Shown: piece after piece, positions 1-9,360 of the stretch | How positions within the stretch are numbered: position 1 is the first letter of the stretch | Layout of the letters: every line of letters begins with the position of its first letter | NCBI GenBank assembly: GCA_028287895.1 | Contig: JAQBOV010000025.1 | Coordinates: forward strand, 1 to 58,543 | Origin: Mucilaginibacter sp. | GTDB lineage: Bacteria; Bacteroidota; Bacteroidia; Sphingobacteriales; Sphingobacteriaceae | DNA: 58,543 nt | Direction: 5' to 3' | Position numbers and translations under genes: made by a program | Notes under the pieces: generated by a model | Database searches by the model: none | What the model was told of the DNA's origin: nothing | Seen by the model: the letters and a program-made list of their open reading frames with translations, nothing else

Positions 1-69
1 GCACAAGGCATCAGCCAGTCCGGTATCCTCCATGGCGTGGCTGATGAAAATATCCTGGGTTTTACTCAT
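1..69 (-). CDS. TIR-domain protein, N-terminal fragment (runs off left edge)
   Basis: Only the first 23 codons are inside the window, with the ATG at 67-69 on the minus strand. They read MSKTQDIFISHAMEDTGLAD and then ALC. The block DIFISHAMED followed by LADAL is the typical first beta strand and helix of a Toll/interleukin-1 receptor (TIR) domain (xDIFISHAxED). Bacterial TIR domains are often NAD-cleaving effectors of anti-phage systems, but the catalytic Glu and any fused domain lie outside the window. Assignment to TIR is from this short motif only; a role in defence is inference. Confidence 0.6.
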   Translation of the reverse strand, partial: MSKTQDIFISHAMEDTGLADALC

Positions 70-382
70 TACAGTGAATTTTAGGTTGTGGCTTAGTTTT
101 TAGTGCTCATAAACATTCCCAATTCAACTTTTCGAGGTACATCTGCTCATTTAATGCGGCCGGACTATTATATTATTAATGATCCGTTTTACGGAGGCTC
201 AAGAAGGCGGGCCCTGATAAAATAATAATTGAATTTATTTATTTATTTTTATATAAGTATATGATAATGAATAAAAAATGAAGTCCAATTAACATGCCAT
301 TTTTTTAATTATTTACACGAATAAGGTAAAACCTTAGCAGTTGATTGCCTGTTAAATTAAGTATACATGAAATTTTATTGCC
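70..382. other. AT-rich intergenic stretch
   Basis: A 313-bp gap between the divergent TIR-domain gene and the small lipoprotein. It is very AT-rich, with ATTT repeats near 236-256. I see no tRNA, no convincing coding frame and no strong hairpin. It presumably carries the promoters of the two flanking divergent genes, but no clear TTTG/TAnnTTTG pair was found. Confidence 0.5.
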
Positions 383-646
383 ATGAAAAATAAGTTTTTG
401 ATCATAATACTAACGGGTATTATTGGGTTATTTGCGGCCTGCAACGGCGACCATTCCGATAGGGTAGTGAGGGATACGATTAAGAACCGTTATGGTTCTG
501 ATACCACTGGTATATCCAAAACAAATGTGGATACCTCCAAAGTAACCACTACGACCGGGGACGCCTCTGCCATTGACAACAGCGGCTCCGGAGGGACCAA
601 AGTTGTAAAGGATACCTCAAAACAGAAAGTTGAACGCAAAAAATAA
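383..646 (+). CDS. small secreted lipoprotein, unknown function
   Basis: The 87-aa product has a short positively charged start (MKNK), a hydrophobic stretch and a lipobox LFAAC with the modified Cys at residue 20, so it should be a membrane-anchored lipoprotein. The mature part is Thr/Ser/Asp/Lys rich, of low complexity and without recognisable domain (TTTTGDASAIDNSGSGG), and so probably disordered. It ends 5 bp before the start of the DUF3175 gene and the two are likely cotranscribed. I do not recognise a family; such short lipoproteins are common in Sphingobacteriaceae. Confidence 0.75.
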   Translation: MKNKFLIIILTGIIGLFAACNGDHSDRVVRDTIKNRYGSDTTGISKTNVDTSKVTTTTGDASAIDNSGSGGTKVVKDTSKQKVERKK

Positions 647-651
647 AATAT

Positions 652-957
652 ATGGCCACTAAAGCAAAAACCAAAGCCGGTAAACGGAAATGGTCGGCCA
701 AGGTGACAAAGGAAAGTGATGCACTTTCATTGGAAAAACAGATTTTCAAATCAAAAGATCCGGATAAAATTGCTGCCTCGCTGAAACATTCGGCTGAACA
801 GAGCCAGAAACGCAAGGCATCGCCTTTCCAAAGCGCGATCTCTATGCTGAACTTTTATGAGAACCGGGCTGGTGAAAATCTGTCGCGGCGGCAAAGGGCG
901 CCATTAGAAAAAGCTAAAAACAAATTAAGAAAATTGTTTGGCCGGTCCGAAAAGTAA
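652..957 (+). CDS. DUF3175 family protein
   Basis: A 101-aa, strongly basic cytoplasmic protein. The N-terminal third is a Lys/Ala-rich tail (MATKAKTKAGKRKWSAKVTK). The C-terminal half has the pattern SPFQSAISMLNFYENRAGEN followed by LSRRQRAPLEKAKNKLRKLF, which I recognise as the conserved core of DUF3175. Members are small basic proteins of unknown function; DNA or RNA contact is a guess from charge only. It starts 6 bp after the upstream lipoprotein stop. Confidence 0.75.
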   Translation: MATKAKTKAGKRKWSAKVTKESDALSLEKQIFKSKDPDKIAASLKHSAEQSQKRKASPFQSAISMLNFYENRAGENLSRRQRAPLEKAKNKLRKLFGRSEK

Positions 958-966
958 ATGCTGCAG

Positions 967-1737
967 TTAACATTGCGGTGCTGTATCCATTTCCTTTACC
1001 TGTTTTACATACGCAGGGGGCAATATTGCATTTTTTAACACGTCCTGCAGCCTGAACAGGCGAAACAGCTTATAAACGTACAACACAGGCAGCAGCCAGC
1101 GTATATTGCCCAGAGCGAGCAATGCGCTTACGCGACCGGGCCCCACCAGCAGCTGGACCTGTTTTAAAAGCAGGTATCTTATTGCACCCAGCTGCTTTTT
1201 ATATTGAACATAGAGGTCCTGCGTCAGGTTGCTGTTGCATAAACTGATATCCAATTGTTGTTGACGCCGGATGCACCAGTCAGCATAGTTTTGTGGTAGA
1301 TCTTTAAGCTCCATACGCTGCCCAAGCCGGTAAAATACTTCGAAAATTTCTTCTTTTTCGGCCTCAGTGAGTTTACGTTCCAGCAATTCGTAGGAGCGGA
1401 TGGAATAATCAATCAGCAGGTACAATACATCCAGGTATGCCTGATCGGGTATGCGTGCGCCGCGACCGGCTTCCACGTCTTTATGGATGGCTGTGATCTG
1501 GTCGATAGATCGCAAGGCAGCATCATAGGCTGAAAATAATATCTGCCGGGAATAGCCTACAGTGCTGAACAGGCGGCCCAGCGGATCGGAGGGAAGACGG
1601 CCGGTAAAGTACAGCCAGTCTACTGATTTGTTCAAAGCAAACTCAGCCGATGCCCCTGCAAATATGAACAGGATGGTATCGGCCTTGCCCCATATTTTAC
1701 GGACTATGGAATTGGGATGTACGAAATAGGCAGCCAT
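967..1737 (-). CDS. oxygenase MpaB family protein (DUF2236)
   Basis: The 256-aa protein resembles the ER-bound oxygenase MpaB / rubber oxygenase (Lcp) superfamily. The opening segment KIWGKADTILFIFAGASAEF and the later block SDPLGRLFSTVGYSRQILFS are typical. A His follows at about residue 85 (AIHKDVEAGRGARIPDQAY), where the family carries a conserved His near the heme-b ligand region. Bacterial members are putative heme-dependent oxygenases of unknown substrate. It converges with the DUF3175 gene, with 9 bp between the stop codons. The enzymatic role is inferred from the family alone. Confidence 0.7.
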   Translation of the reverse strand: MAAYFVHPNSIVRKIWGKADTILFIFAGASAEFALNKSVDWLYFTGRLPSDPLGRLFSTVGYSRQILFSAYDAALRSIDQITAIHKDVEAGRGARIPDQAYLDVLYLLIDYSIRSYELLERKLTEAEKEEIFEVFYRLGQRMELKDLPQNYADWCIRRQQQLDISLCNSNLTQDLYVQYKKQLGAIRYLLLKQVQLLVGPGRVSALLALGNIRWLLPVLYVYKLFRLFRLQDVLKNAILPPAYVKQVKEMDTAPQC

Positions 1738-1780
1738 ATGAATATTAACTCATTTTTAAGATATTTCTTATTCTGTAAAA

Positions 1781-1920
1781 AAAAGTACTTTTATTTACAA
1801 AGTAAATGATATTCCTTTACATTAACAAGGGACGAAAATATTTAAAAGAGTAAATTTTATAATCGTCACGTTTTACTGCATTTAATTTTTCTTTTATTAA
1901 AACAAGTACACACTTGTACT
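1781..1920. promoter_or_regulatory. palindromes in divergent intergenic region (candidate operator)
   Basis: Between the divergent MpaB-like and pterin-dehydratase genes there is a perfect 12-bp palindrome AAAAGTACTTTT at 1781-1792. There is also an inverted repeat AGTACA-CACT-TGTACT at 1905-1920, about 45 bp before the pterin-dehydratase ATG. Both contain the AGTAC core, as expected of paired sites for a dimeric regulator. No regulator is adjacent, so this is only a candidate. Confidence 0.3.
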
Positions 1921-1965
1921 AAAACAACCACACTCTCCAACCGTTCATAGTAAAACCCAAATATC

Positions 1966-2196
1966 ATGTGGCAGGAAAAAGATAACAAGCTCTACAGGGC
2001 CTTTCAGTTTAAGGATTTTTCGGAAGCATTTTCATTTATGTGCAGGGTAGCTTTGCTGGCCGAAAAAAGCGATCATCACCCTACCTGGTTAAACACCTGG
2101 AATAAGGTGGAAATATGGCTCAATACCCACGATGCGGGTGATGTGGTGACGGATAAGGACAGGAAACTGGCAAGGGGAATAGATGAGTTCGTATAG
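1966..2196 (+). CDS. pterin-4a-carbinolamine dehydratase (4a-hydroxytetrahydrobiopterin dehydratase)
   Basis: The 76-aa product carries the PCD/DCoH signature: EKSDHHPTW at 33-41 with the paired His37/His38, a Trp-rich segment, then [20 protein letters not shown] with His55. The enzyme dehydrates 4a-hydroxytetrahydropterin to quinonoid dihydropterin, recycling the cofactor of aromatic amino acid hydroxylases; some homologues work in molybdopterin metabolism. At 76 residues it is shorter than the usual ~95-110 because the N-terminal strand-helix region is truncated, a form common in Bacteroidota. No hydroxylase gene is nearby. Confidence 0.88.
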   Translation: MWQEKDNKLYRAFQFKDFSEAFSFMCRVALLAEKSDHHPTWLNTWNKVEIWLNTHDAGDVVTDKDRKLARGIDEFV

Positions 2197-2205
2197 TCAC
2201 GGTTT

Positions 2206-2232
2206 GTTATGCCGAACTTATTCCGGCATGAC
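2206..2232. terminator. hairpin between convergent genes
   Basis: GTTATGCCG at 2206-2214 pairs with CGGCATGAC at 2224-2232 (9 bp including one G-U pair), with a 9-nt loop. It lies between the stops of the convergent pterin-dehydratase and esterase genes, so it could terminate both. There is no clear U tract on either side, hence low confidence. Confidence 0.4.
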
Positions 2233-2237
2233 TTAGT

Positions 2238-3188
2238 TTATTTCTTTAGTAAAAACAGCATCGGGACATCTAACCTTTTACGCCATGACTTTTCGCTGTG
2301 ATCTGCACCGGGGTATTGGCGGGTAATCCAATTGTGGTTGGTAAAGCCTGCGGCTTTCATGATCGTATCTGCCTGCAGTTGGTAGGGTTTGTACAGGGAG
2401 TCGAGCGTCTGGCTGCCGTAATCGAAATATATTTTATGATTTTTGGGCGATGGCAGATGCGTTCTTAGATATTGAAGGAAAGCTACAGGTATAGGATTGT
2501 CCACCGTAGTAAAAATACCCGGCCAGTGCGTTGACAGGCAGGCAGCTTCGCCAAATATTTTGGGATACTCGCAAATGGCATACATGGATATCAGTCCGCC
2601 CATGCTGGAGCCTGCAATAAAAGTATGCTGTTGGTTGCCCATGGTACTGAAATGGGTATCAATATAAGGTTTTAGTTCCTTCACCAAAAATTTAAGGTAA
2701 TCATCAGAAAACGGTCCTGTGCCTATAAGCGGTGTGCCCTTATCATGACCAATTGCCAATATCTTTTGCTGATCTTGGGCAGTCATACTGTAAAATGCCT
2801 TTTGCGGAAAATACTCCGGGAAGCGTTTGACACCGCTGTTCCATATCCCGACCACGATACAATCCTTTATCCGTTTTTCGGCAATCAGTTTGCATAGCAC
2901 TTCATCAACGCCCCATTCCTGTTTGTTCCACATCAGGGTACTGTCAAACAGCGCCTGCCCGTCGTGCATGTACAATACGCTGAATTTCTTATCCTGGCTG
3001 TAGCCCTCAGGCAGCCAGACATCCACATTACGTGGATCCACAAATTTTGATGGAAAGTTTCCTAAGTGTTTGATACTTCCGCAGGCTACTTTGGGTATCT
3101 GGGCGATTAACGGGCCAGCAGTAAAGATAAAGAGCAATAGGGTGGTGAAATATTTAAAACAGATGCGGTAAACCGGATTATTAATCAT
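2238..3188 (-). CDS. secreted alpha/beta-hydrolase, esterase D/Fes-like family
   Basis: A 316-aa protein with an N-terminal signal peptide ending near GPLIAQ. The mature part shows the esterase D / enterochelin-esterase fold: an early strand VDVWLPEGYS, then VLYMHDGQALFD, and the nucleophile elbow GSSMGG with Ser195. A late His sits in YPGADHSEKSW, about 20 residues from the C terminus. It should be a periplasmic carboxylesterase acting on small esters, siderophore esters or acylated sugars; the substrate cannot be read from sequence. It stands alone, between convergent and divergent neighbours. Confidence 0.8.
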   Translation of the reverse strand: MINNPVYRICFKYFTTLLLFIFTAGPLIAQIPKVACGSIKHLGNFPSKFVDPRNVDVWLPEGYSQDKKFSVLYMHDGQALFDSTLMWNKQEWGVDEVLCKLIAEKRIKDCIVVGIWNSGVKRFPEYFPQKAFYSMTAQDQQKILAIGHDKGTPLIGTGPFSDDYLKFLVKELKPYIDTHFSTMGNQQHTFIAGSSMGGLISMYAICEYPKIFGEAACLSTHWPGIFTTVDNPIPVAFLQYLRTHLPSPKNHKIYFDYGSQTLDSLYKPYQLQADTIMKAAGFTNHNWITRQYPGADHSEKSWRKRLDVPMLFLLKK

Positions 3189-3283
3189 AGCAGCAAATTG
3201 GTGGAAGCAAAGCTATGCAAGAGACGGGTTTATTGCAATGAATTAAAGGTCCAAAACATGGGGGATATTAGTCGCCGGGAAAA

Positions 3284-3796
3284 ATGCTATTGTTTGGAAA
3301 TATTTACTTATCTTCAATGTTCAAAAGCTTGTATATGAAGCCACTGCTCGTTTTACTTTTAGCTGCCGTAATCACTTTATTAACCGCCCACTTTATAAGC
3401 GGAGGGTGGAATTATGTGCTGGCAGGTAATATTGCTATGGCTGCCATGCTGCTTCTTACCGCATTGGGGCATTTTGTTTACCGCAAAGGTATGACTTTGA
3501 TGATTCCTGGTTTTATTCCGGCTAAAAAGATACTGGTATATCTTACAGGCACTATGGAGGTTATTTTTGCCATAGGGATGATCGTACCTTCAACCCGGCG
3601 TTTATCGGCCGATCTGCTGATACTTTTCTTTTTGCTGGTGCTGCCGGCAAATATCTATGCTGCCCAGAAGGGTGTCGATTATCAGAAAGCTAGCTATGAA
3701 GGAAATGGCACCAGCTACTTGTGGCTGCGTATACCTATGCAGTTATTCTTTATTGCCTGGGCTGCTTACTTCGGCATTATTATGGCCGAGGTATAG
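3284..3796 (+). CDS. DoxX-like integral membrane protein
   Basis: The 170-aa product is almost entirely hydrophobic, with about four membrane segments. The pattern ALGHFVYRKGMTLMIPGFIP followed by a helix TGTMEVIFAIGMIVPSTRRL, and the closing NIYAAQKGVDY, matches the DoxX-like family seen across Bacteroidota. Function is not established; some DoxX relatives support redox or stress processes at the membrane. The start is uncertain: internal Met codons at 3317 and 3335 give a more compact N terminus, the latter beginning directly with the first membrane helix. Confidence 0.7.
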   Translation: MLLFGNIYLSSMFKSLYMKPLLVLLLAAVITLLTAHFISGGWNYVLAGNIAMAAMLLLTALGHFVYRKGMTLMIPGFIPAKKILVYLTGTMEVIFAIGMIVPSTRRLSADLLILFFLLVLPANIYAAQKGVDYQKASYEGNGTSYLWLRIPMQLFFIAWAAYFGIIMAEV

Positions 3797-3943
3797 CTAT
3801 CTTCTAAGAATTAAAATAAATAGCAATGACTGGGCCTTGCCCCCGGTAAAATGATACCTTTCCACACTCAACCGACTTTTCAACAATCCCCGCAATGATC
3901 ACCCAATAATATAACTTTACCGGTTGATAAAAAGGATAAGCTA

Positions 3944-6553
3944 TTGGCAAAAGATTCGGGCAAAGAGACGCCGTTGATGCAGCAGTACAACCAGATAAAG
4001 GGTAAATATCCGGGCGCGTTGCTGCTGTTCCGTGTGGGGGATTTTTATGAAACTTTTGGCCAGGACGCCGTTAAAGCTGCGGGTATACTGGGCATTGTGC
4101 TTACGCGACGCGCCAATGGCGCTGCTACGCACATCGAACTGGCCGGTTTCCCGCATCATTCACTGGATACTTATCTGCCTAAACTAGTGAGGGCTGGTCA
4201 GCGGGTAGCCATTTGCGATCAGCTGGAAGATCCAAAGACTACCAAAACCATTGTAAAGCGAGGTGTTACAGAACTGGTTACCCCCGGGGTGGCTGTAAGC
4301 GATAGTATCCTTCAGCAGAAGAGTAATAATTACCTGGCCTCGCTATATTTTGATAAAAATACCATCGGCATCGCCCTGATAGATATTTCCACAGGAGAGT
4401 TCCATACTGCACAAGGCAACAGCGCCTATATCGACAAGCTGCTGCAAAGCTTTAGCCCAAGCGAGGTGATCTTCCCCAAAAGCCGCCAGCGGGAATTTAA
4501 AGACACTTACGGCGACCGATTTTACACCTACATGCTGGATGAATGGCCCTATACCGGCGATTACGCACAGGAAACTTTGCTCAAACACTTCGGGGTAAAA
4601 TCATTGAAAGGATTTGGGATAGACAAACTGAATCTGGGTATTGTAGCTGCCGGCGTGGCCCTGCATTATCTAAACGAGACCGAGCACCGTAATCTGCAAC
4701 ATATATCAGCCATCGGCAGGATTGAGGAAGACCGTTACCTGTGGCTCGACCGTTACAGTGTGCGTAACCTGGAACTGGTAGGCTCATCCAACGAGAATGC
4801 GCACACGTTGGTTGAGGTGCTTGATCAAACCTGCTCGCCTATGGGCGCACGTTTACTGCGGCGATGGATAGTGATGCCTTTAAAGGAGATCAAACCAATC
4901 AACGATCGTTTAGGCGTAGTTGAATATCTGGTAAAACAGGAAGATTTACGCGAAGAATTAAAACAGAATATCCGCCTGATAGGCGATTTGGAAAGGCTGA
5001 TATCCAAGATAGGGCTGCAAAAGGCTAACCCGCGCGAGGTTGTACAGTTGAAAAAGGCGTTAAAAGCTATTGAGGTGATTAAAGAGCAATGTGAGGAAGC
5101 CGAGAGTCAGCCTTTAAAAGCCATAGGCGAGCAGCTGAATCCATGCGCTATGATGAGCGAAAAGATAGCGCATGAACTGAATCCCGAGCCACCTGTGATG
5201 CTGGTAAAAGGATCAGTAATGAACCAGGGAATAAATGAGGAACTGGACAGGCTGCGCAAGATCGCCTTTGGCGGAAAGGGTTACCTATTGGAGATACAGA
5301 AACGAGAGGCAGAATCGACTGGTATCCCGTCATTAAAAGTATCCTTTAATAATGTATTCGGTTATTATCTGGAGGTCACACATAGCCATAGAGACAAGGT
5401 GCCATCTGAATGGATACGCAAGCAAACGCTGGTAAACGCAGAGCGGTACATCACTCCCGAACTGAAAGAATATGAGGAGCAGATATTAGGCGCTGAAGAA
5501 AAGATACTGGCATTGGAAACGCAGTTGTATAATGACCTGCTGTATTCGCTTGCTGAATATATCAAACCCATACAACTGAACGCTCAACTGGTGGCGCGGT
5601 TGGATGTGTTGCTCAATTTTGCTACCCTATCGATCAAAAACTATTATGTAAAGCCGGAAATCAACGAGAGCCGTATCATCGATATCAAAGGCGGTCGCCA
5701 CCCGGTGATAGAAAAGAACCTGCCGCTGGGCGAGGAGTATATCACCAACGATGTGTTTCTTGACAGCGAATCGCAGCAAATCATTATCATCACCGGGCCG
5801 AATATGGCGGGTAAATCAGCTTTGTTAAGGCAAACAGGTCTTATTGTGCTGATGGCTCAGATGGGTTGCTTTGTGCCGGCTAAAGCGGCTTCAATTGGAC
5901 TGGTGGATAAGATATTTACAAGGGTAGGCGCCTCGGATAATCTGTCTTCAGGCGAATCAACCTTTATGGTCGAGATGAACGAAACGGCCAGTATCCTGAA
6001 TAATCTGTCGGACAGAAGTTTGATATTGCTTGATGAGATCGGGCGGGGAACCTCCACCTATGATGGTATTTCCATCGCCTGGGCTATAGCTGAATATCTG
6101 CACAATCATCCCACGGCAAGAGCAAAAACCTTGTTTGCCACGCATTATCACGAGCTGAATGAACTGAACAATTCCCATCCGCGGATAAAAAACTATAACG
6201 TAACGGTGAAAGAGGTAGGGCATCAGATCATCTTCTTGCGCAAACTGGTGCCGGGTGGAAGCGAACACAGCTTTGGCATCCACGTGGCCAAACTGGCAGG
6301 TATGCCGCAAAAGGTACTTGCACGTGCCAACGAGATATTAAAGAAACTGGAAAACGAACGTACCGGGGGCGAGCATATTAAAGAAAGTATCCGTAAAGTG
6401 CAGAAACAGGCTGTGCAGATGCAAATGTTCAGTATAGACGACCCGGTGCTGGTCAGAATACGCGATACGCTGAACAATCTTGATGTAAACACGCTAACCC
6501 CTGTAGAGGCTTTAATGAAGCTGGATGAGATACAACGGGTGATAAAAGGATGA
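3944..6553 (+). CDS. mutS: DNA mismatch repair protein MutS
   Basis: The 869-aa protein is full length. The N-terminal mismatch-binding domain has GDFYETF with the Phe34-x-Glu36 pair that stacks on the mispair. The connector, lever and clamp domains follow, and the C-terminal ABC ATPase has Walker A GPNMAGKS (618-625), Walker B with Asp697-Glu698 in [16 protein letters not shown], and the downstream [10 protein letters not shown] motif. It recognises mismatches and recruits MutL. The start is TTG (3944-3946), chosen because conserved [10 protein letters not shown] lies only a few residues in and no ATG precedes it in frame; a purine-rich AAGGATAAG lies just upstream. Confidence 0.97.
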   Translation: MAKDSGKETPLMQQYNQIKGKYPGALLLFRVGDFYETFGQDAVKAAGILGIVLTRRANGAATHIELAGFPHHSLDTYLPKLVRAGQRVAICDQLEDPKTTKTIVKRGVTELVTPGVAVSDSILQQKSNNYLASLYFDKNTIGIALIDISTGEFHTAQGNSAYIDKLLQSFSPSEVIFPKSRQREFKDTYGDRFYTYMLDEWPYTGDYAQETLLKHFGVKSLKGFGIDKLNLGIVAAGVALHYLNETEHRNLQHISAIGRIEEDRYLWLDRYSVRNLELVGSSNENAHTLVEVLDQTCSPMGARLLRRWIVMPLKEIKPINDRLGVVEYLVKQEDLREELKQNIRLIGDLERLISKIGLQKANPREVVQLKKALKAIEVIKEQCEEAESQPLKAIGEQLNPCAMMSEKIAHELNPEPPVMLVKGSVMNQGINEELDRLRKIAFGGKGYLLEIQKREAESTGIPSLKVSFNNVFGYYLEVTHSHRDKVPSEWIRKQTLVNAERYITPELKEYEEQILGAEEKILALETQLYNDLLYSLAEYIKPIQLNAQLVARLDVLLNFATLSIKNYYVKPEINESRIIDIKGGRHPVIEKNLPLGEEYITNDVFLDSESQQIIIITGPNMAGKSALLRQTGLIVLMAQMGCFVPAKAASIGLVDKIFTRVGASDNLSSGESTFMVEMNETASILNNLSDRSLILLDEIGRGTSTYDGISIAWAIAEYLHNHPTARAKTLFATHYHELNELNNSHPRIKNYNVTVKEVGHQIIFLRKLVPGGSEHSFGIHVAKLAGMPQKVLARANEILKKLENERTGGEHIKESIRKVQKQAVQMQMFSIDDPVLVRIRDTLNNLDVNTLTPVEALMKLDEIQRVIKG

Positions 6554-6555
6554 TT

Positions 6556-6660
6556 CGAATTTCGAGTGTTCGATTGCGAATTTTTAATTAATATTAATAA
6601 GCAACTTGATTTCCAAAACGTCTAAATCTTAAACTGAAATTTCGAAATCCGAGATATAAA
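6556..6660. repeat. imperfect palindromic TTCGAAAT-type intergenic repeat, copy 1
   Basis: The gap after mutS contains two arms rich in TTCGAA/TTTCGA words: ATTCGAATTTCGAGTG just after the stop, and GAAATTTCGAAATCCGAG near 6638-6655. They can fold back on each other imperfectly across an AT-rich centre. A very similar ~100-bp structure lies at 17584-17680. It looks like a dispersed intergenic repeat, not a terminator. Confidence 0.5.
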
Positions 6661-6720
6661 ATGTGGATATGTTAAAAACATACCACATTAACCGTTAAGC
6701 AATCCGTTTATTTTTATCGC

Positions 6721-7287
6721 ATGATTAAAAGGTATTGCCTGCTATTCCTTCCAGCAATTTTTTTTGTCCTTTCTGCCTGTCACACAAAGCGGGCGGTAAT
6801 CAGTGGTGAGCCGGGCGCGATTGTGACACCACAACCGTCCCTTGCAGAAAAATATTCATCGATTATGGGAGTGGCTGCGGAAGCTATCCAGAACGGACGT
6901 TTATATGCTTTTATTGACCAATGGATGGGTACACCTTATAAATTTGGCGGGTTGGACCATGATGGTATAGATTGCTCGGGTTTGGCTTTTTTATTGGAAC
7001 AGCAGGTGTATGATATTAATATACCCAGGATGACGAGCCAGCAGGTTATGGTGATCAAGCGCAAATATGAAGAAGAATTGCAGGAAGGCGACCTGTTGTT
7101 TTTTGATTATGATGGCAAGAAATTCAGCCATGTAGGTATTTATCTTCAAAACGGTTATTATGTGCATGCCAGCTCTACAAAAGGGGTCATCATCGTAAAA
7201 CTGCGTGACCCTTATACCTATAAATATTTTTCCAGGGGCGGCTCCGTTATGCTTTCTGCGGATACTGATTCCACTTCGGGCAAATAA
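6721..7287 (+). CDS. NlpC/P60 (C40) family peptidoglycan endopeptidase, lipoprotein
   Basis: A 188-aa lipoprotein with lipobox VLSAC (Cys20). After a ~40-residue linker comes the NlpC/P60 domain: WMGTPYKFGGLDHDGIDCSG with catalytic Cys85, then GDLLFFDYDGKKFSHVGIYL with His137, and YVHASS with His149 as third polar residue. Such enzymes cut the D-gamma-Glu to meso-diaminopimelate bond of stem peptides. The lipid anchor places it at the inner face of the outer membrane or in the periplasm. It is likely a Spr/MepS-like hydrolase acting during wall growth. Confidence 0.92.
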   Translation: MIKRYCLLFLPAIFFVLSACHTKRAVISGEPGAIVTPQPSLAEKYSSIMGVAAEAIQNGRLYAFIDQWMGTPYKFGGLDHDGIDCSGLAFLLEQQVYDINIPRMTSQQVMVIKRKYEEELQEGDLLFFDYDGKKFSHVGIYLQNGYYVHASSTKGVIIVKLRDPYTYKYFSRGGSVMLSADTDSTSGK

Positions 7288-7314
7288 TCGGGATGATTGA
7301 AATTAATTATTCCT

Positions 7315-7322
7315 TAACTTTG
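7315..7322 (+). promoter_or_regulatory. -7 box of the 40-aa membrane protein gene
   Basis: TAACTTTG fits the Bacteroidota -7 consensus TAnnTTTG. It ends only 7 bp before the ATG at 7330, so transcription would begin within a few bases of the start codon and the mRNA would be leaderless or nearly so. The -33 element is not clear. Confidence 0.45.
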
Positions 7323-7329
7323 CAACATC

Positions 7330-7452
7330 ATGTCAAAAGAAAGAGAAAGCTACGATTTCTGGACTAAATATAAACGCTTTGCAAGTACCGAGATATTACT
7401 TTATATCATTATGATCGTAGGCATTATACTGGGTATTATTATTTTCAGCTGA
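7330..7452 (+). CDS. small single-pass membrane protein, 40 aa
   Basis: An ATG at 7330 opens a 40-codon frame: a charged, aromatic N terminus (MSKERESYDFWTKYKRFAST) followed by one hydrophobic helix LLYIIMIVGIILGIIIFS, then TGA at 7450-7452. The N-in charge distribution, the promoter box immediately upstream and the neat fit between neighbours argue that it is real. Its stop abuts the stop of the convergent DUF3857 gene with no base between (palindrome TGATCA). I do not know a function; tiny membrane proteins of this kind are usually modulators of larger membrane complexes. Confidence 0.7.
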   Translation: MSKERESYDFWTKYKRFASTEILLYIIMIVGIILGIIIFS

Positions 7453-9360
7453 TCAGTTTTTAACCAGGGTAACATTGTAATTATCAGCATCAACTACTGA
7501 TTGATAGAAATCAACCAGTTCCTGGTACGTTTCTTTAGCATAAGTACCATCCTTTATCTGGAATTTGCGCTTATAGATCAATTTGTTACCATCCGGAATC
7601 ATGATACCGCTATAACTACCGAAAGGCTTATTGATGGTCACGCTTAATGGCTCCGATATTAAATGATAGCCTTTAGGCAAAGTATAATTTATTTCATCCT
7701 CCTCTGTATAGCCACGATTAATGTAAACCGGCATCTGGCGGTTTCTGACCATTTTTGGCGGATGGGTATAACGGTCAACGGAGTTAAGCGAAAAATAAAT
7801 TTTGCCATCATCTACAGCACTATATTCGTGTGCTGACAGCCTGATACTTTCAGTAGTGACAGGTTGCCGGCTTTTATCCTGTTTAAATTCCAATTTTTCA
7901 ATTTCCAGGTTGTTGATCGGATAATATTTTTTGATATGCTTTATTCTTTCCACCGGAGCTTCTTCTATTACCGTATTCCTTTCATCGTAATTGGTTCCTT
8001 TAAATACCGTCTCCATATTACCTGTGAGTTCGCCAGCTTCATTTAAAATAAAGTCAGCTTTCCGTTTTTCCAGGTTTTGCTCAGTGGAATATTTAGTGGT
8101 GTGCAACAGTTTCCCACCCTCGGGTGTACAAGCCAGCACGGTACGGTCATCAGTAAAATCGCCTAAAAACCCAAAAGGCATTTGCTGGTTGGTGCACTCC
8201 AGCCATGTAGTGTCGTTTTTGAATGGAATACACAATATGGCATGGTTGCCCTGCATACTGGCAAAATCATCCAGCATGCTTAACTTTTCATCTGTATTTC
8301 CATACACAACACAGTAGTAGGAATCAATACCGGCAACTTTTAACAGCGCTTGGGTGTAGTTCACCAGGGCCTTGCAATCGCCATACCCGTGTTGGTCAAC
8401 ATCGGAAGCTAAAAATGGCCGGTATCCCCCTATACCCACCTGAATGCTTATATAGTGAGTTTTTTGCTGTGCATATTCATATGTTTTTTTTGCCTTAAGT
8501 TTAGGATCACTGATATCTGCAGTAAGATTTTTTATATACCGGACAGTTTGATCGGGTAGACTGGTACGATTTTTAAGCAGGTTATCATATTCCCATCTGC
8601 CTAATTGCTCCCAATTGGTAAACGAGCCGGGGATGCCGTAATAGCTAAATCTTTCCGGAGCGATAATTACTCTGCTTAAGTACTGGCGCCAATTAGGGCT
8701 ATATGGTTCGTCCCTAAATGCTTTTATCTGAGCAATTTGCCAGGTGTAAGTTTTTAAACCATCTTTGGTTGCAGCCGTTACCACTTTCCCTGGAATATTG
8801 ATCTCTTTATACCTGATATTAAAATCGGGTTTGCACATAAAAGTATATGAGCTTTTTTCTACAGCCAGGCTAGTAGCAGGTATCGGTATCCAGCTATCCA
8901 GGTTAAGTGTTTGTTTATTCCTTACTTCGTATTCGTACTCAATGGTATAAGGATATTGTGTAATTGAAGGAATATAATGCTTTACTCTTTCGTCCTGAAA
9001 TAAAGAAGAATTATCACCCGCACTTTCGTCTTGGAAATCATGTTCATTAAACCTGGTTATTATTTTCCCATATTCGTTATATGCTAGCCCCTTAATATAT
9101 CTTACGACAATGTTTTTATCATAAAAAATTGCCATATGTGCCAGTTCGTCCCCATTTTTATTGAGGACGGTAATGGCCTTTTTTTCATGATATATTACAT
9201 TATCAAGGTCTTTTACATCAACCGAAACATCATCGTTCCTTACAATTGCACTGGCATGAGGCAACAGATCTTTAGAAATAAGGCTTGCATCGTAATTATT
9301 TTGCCCCATTGCTGCGCCGCAAAACAGCAACGGGTATAAAAGTATCAGTATACGGCTCAT
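7453..9360 (-). CDS. DUF3857 and transglutaminase-like protein, secreted
   Basis: A 635-aa protein with signal peptide (LLFCGAAMGQ). The DUF3857 region covers roughly 40-230 (TQYPYTIEYEYEVRN), followed by a transglutaminase-like core with Cys329 in GYGDCKALVNY, His373 in GNHAILC and an acidic residue Glu388 in WLECTN. The C-terminal part is a beta-rich DUF3858-like region (DEINYTLPKGYHL). Such proteins are common in Bacteroidota and may be periplasmic peptidases or cross-linking enzymes; no substrate is known. Its ATG overlaps the stop of the upstream 660-aa paralogue by 4 bp (9357-9360), so the two are translationally coupled. Confidence 0.85.
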   Translation of the reverse strand: MSRILILLYPLLFCGAAMGQNNYDASLISKDLLPHASAIVRNDDVSVDVKDLDNVIYHEKKAITVLNKNGDELAHMAIFYDKNIVVRYIKGLAYNEYGKIITRFNEHDFQDESAGDNSSLFQDERVKHYIPSITQYPYTIEYEYEVRNKQTLNLDSWIPIPATSLAVEKSSYTFMCKPDFNIRYKEINIPGKVVTAATKDGLKTYTWQIAQIKAFRDEPYSPNWRQYLSRVIIAPERFSYYGIPGSFTNWEQLGRWEYDNLLKNRTSLPDQTVRYIKNLTADISDPKLKAKKTYEYAQQKTHYISIQVGIGGYRPFLASDVDQHGYGDCKALVNYTQALLKVAGIDSYYCVVYGNTDEKLSMLDDFASMQGNHAILCIPFKNDTTWLECTNQQMPFGFLGDFTDDRTVLACTPEGGKLLHTTKYSTEQNLEKRKADFILNEAGELTGNMETVFKGTNYDERNTVIEEAPVERIKHIKKYYPINNLEIEKLEFKQDKSRQPVTTESIRLSAHEYSAVDDGKIYFSLNSVDRYTHPPKMVRNRQMPVYINRGYTEEDEINYTLPKGYHLISEPLSVTINKPFGSYSGIMIPDGNKLIYKRKFQIKDGTYAKETYQELVDFYQSVVDADNYNVTLVKN

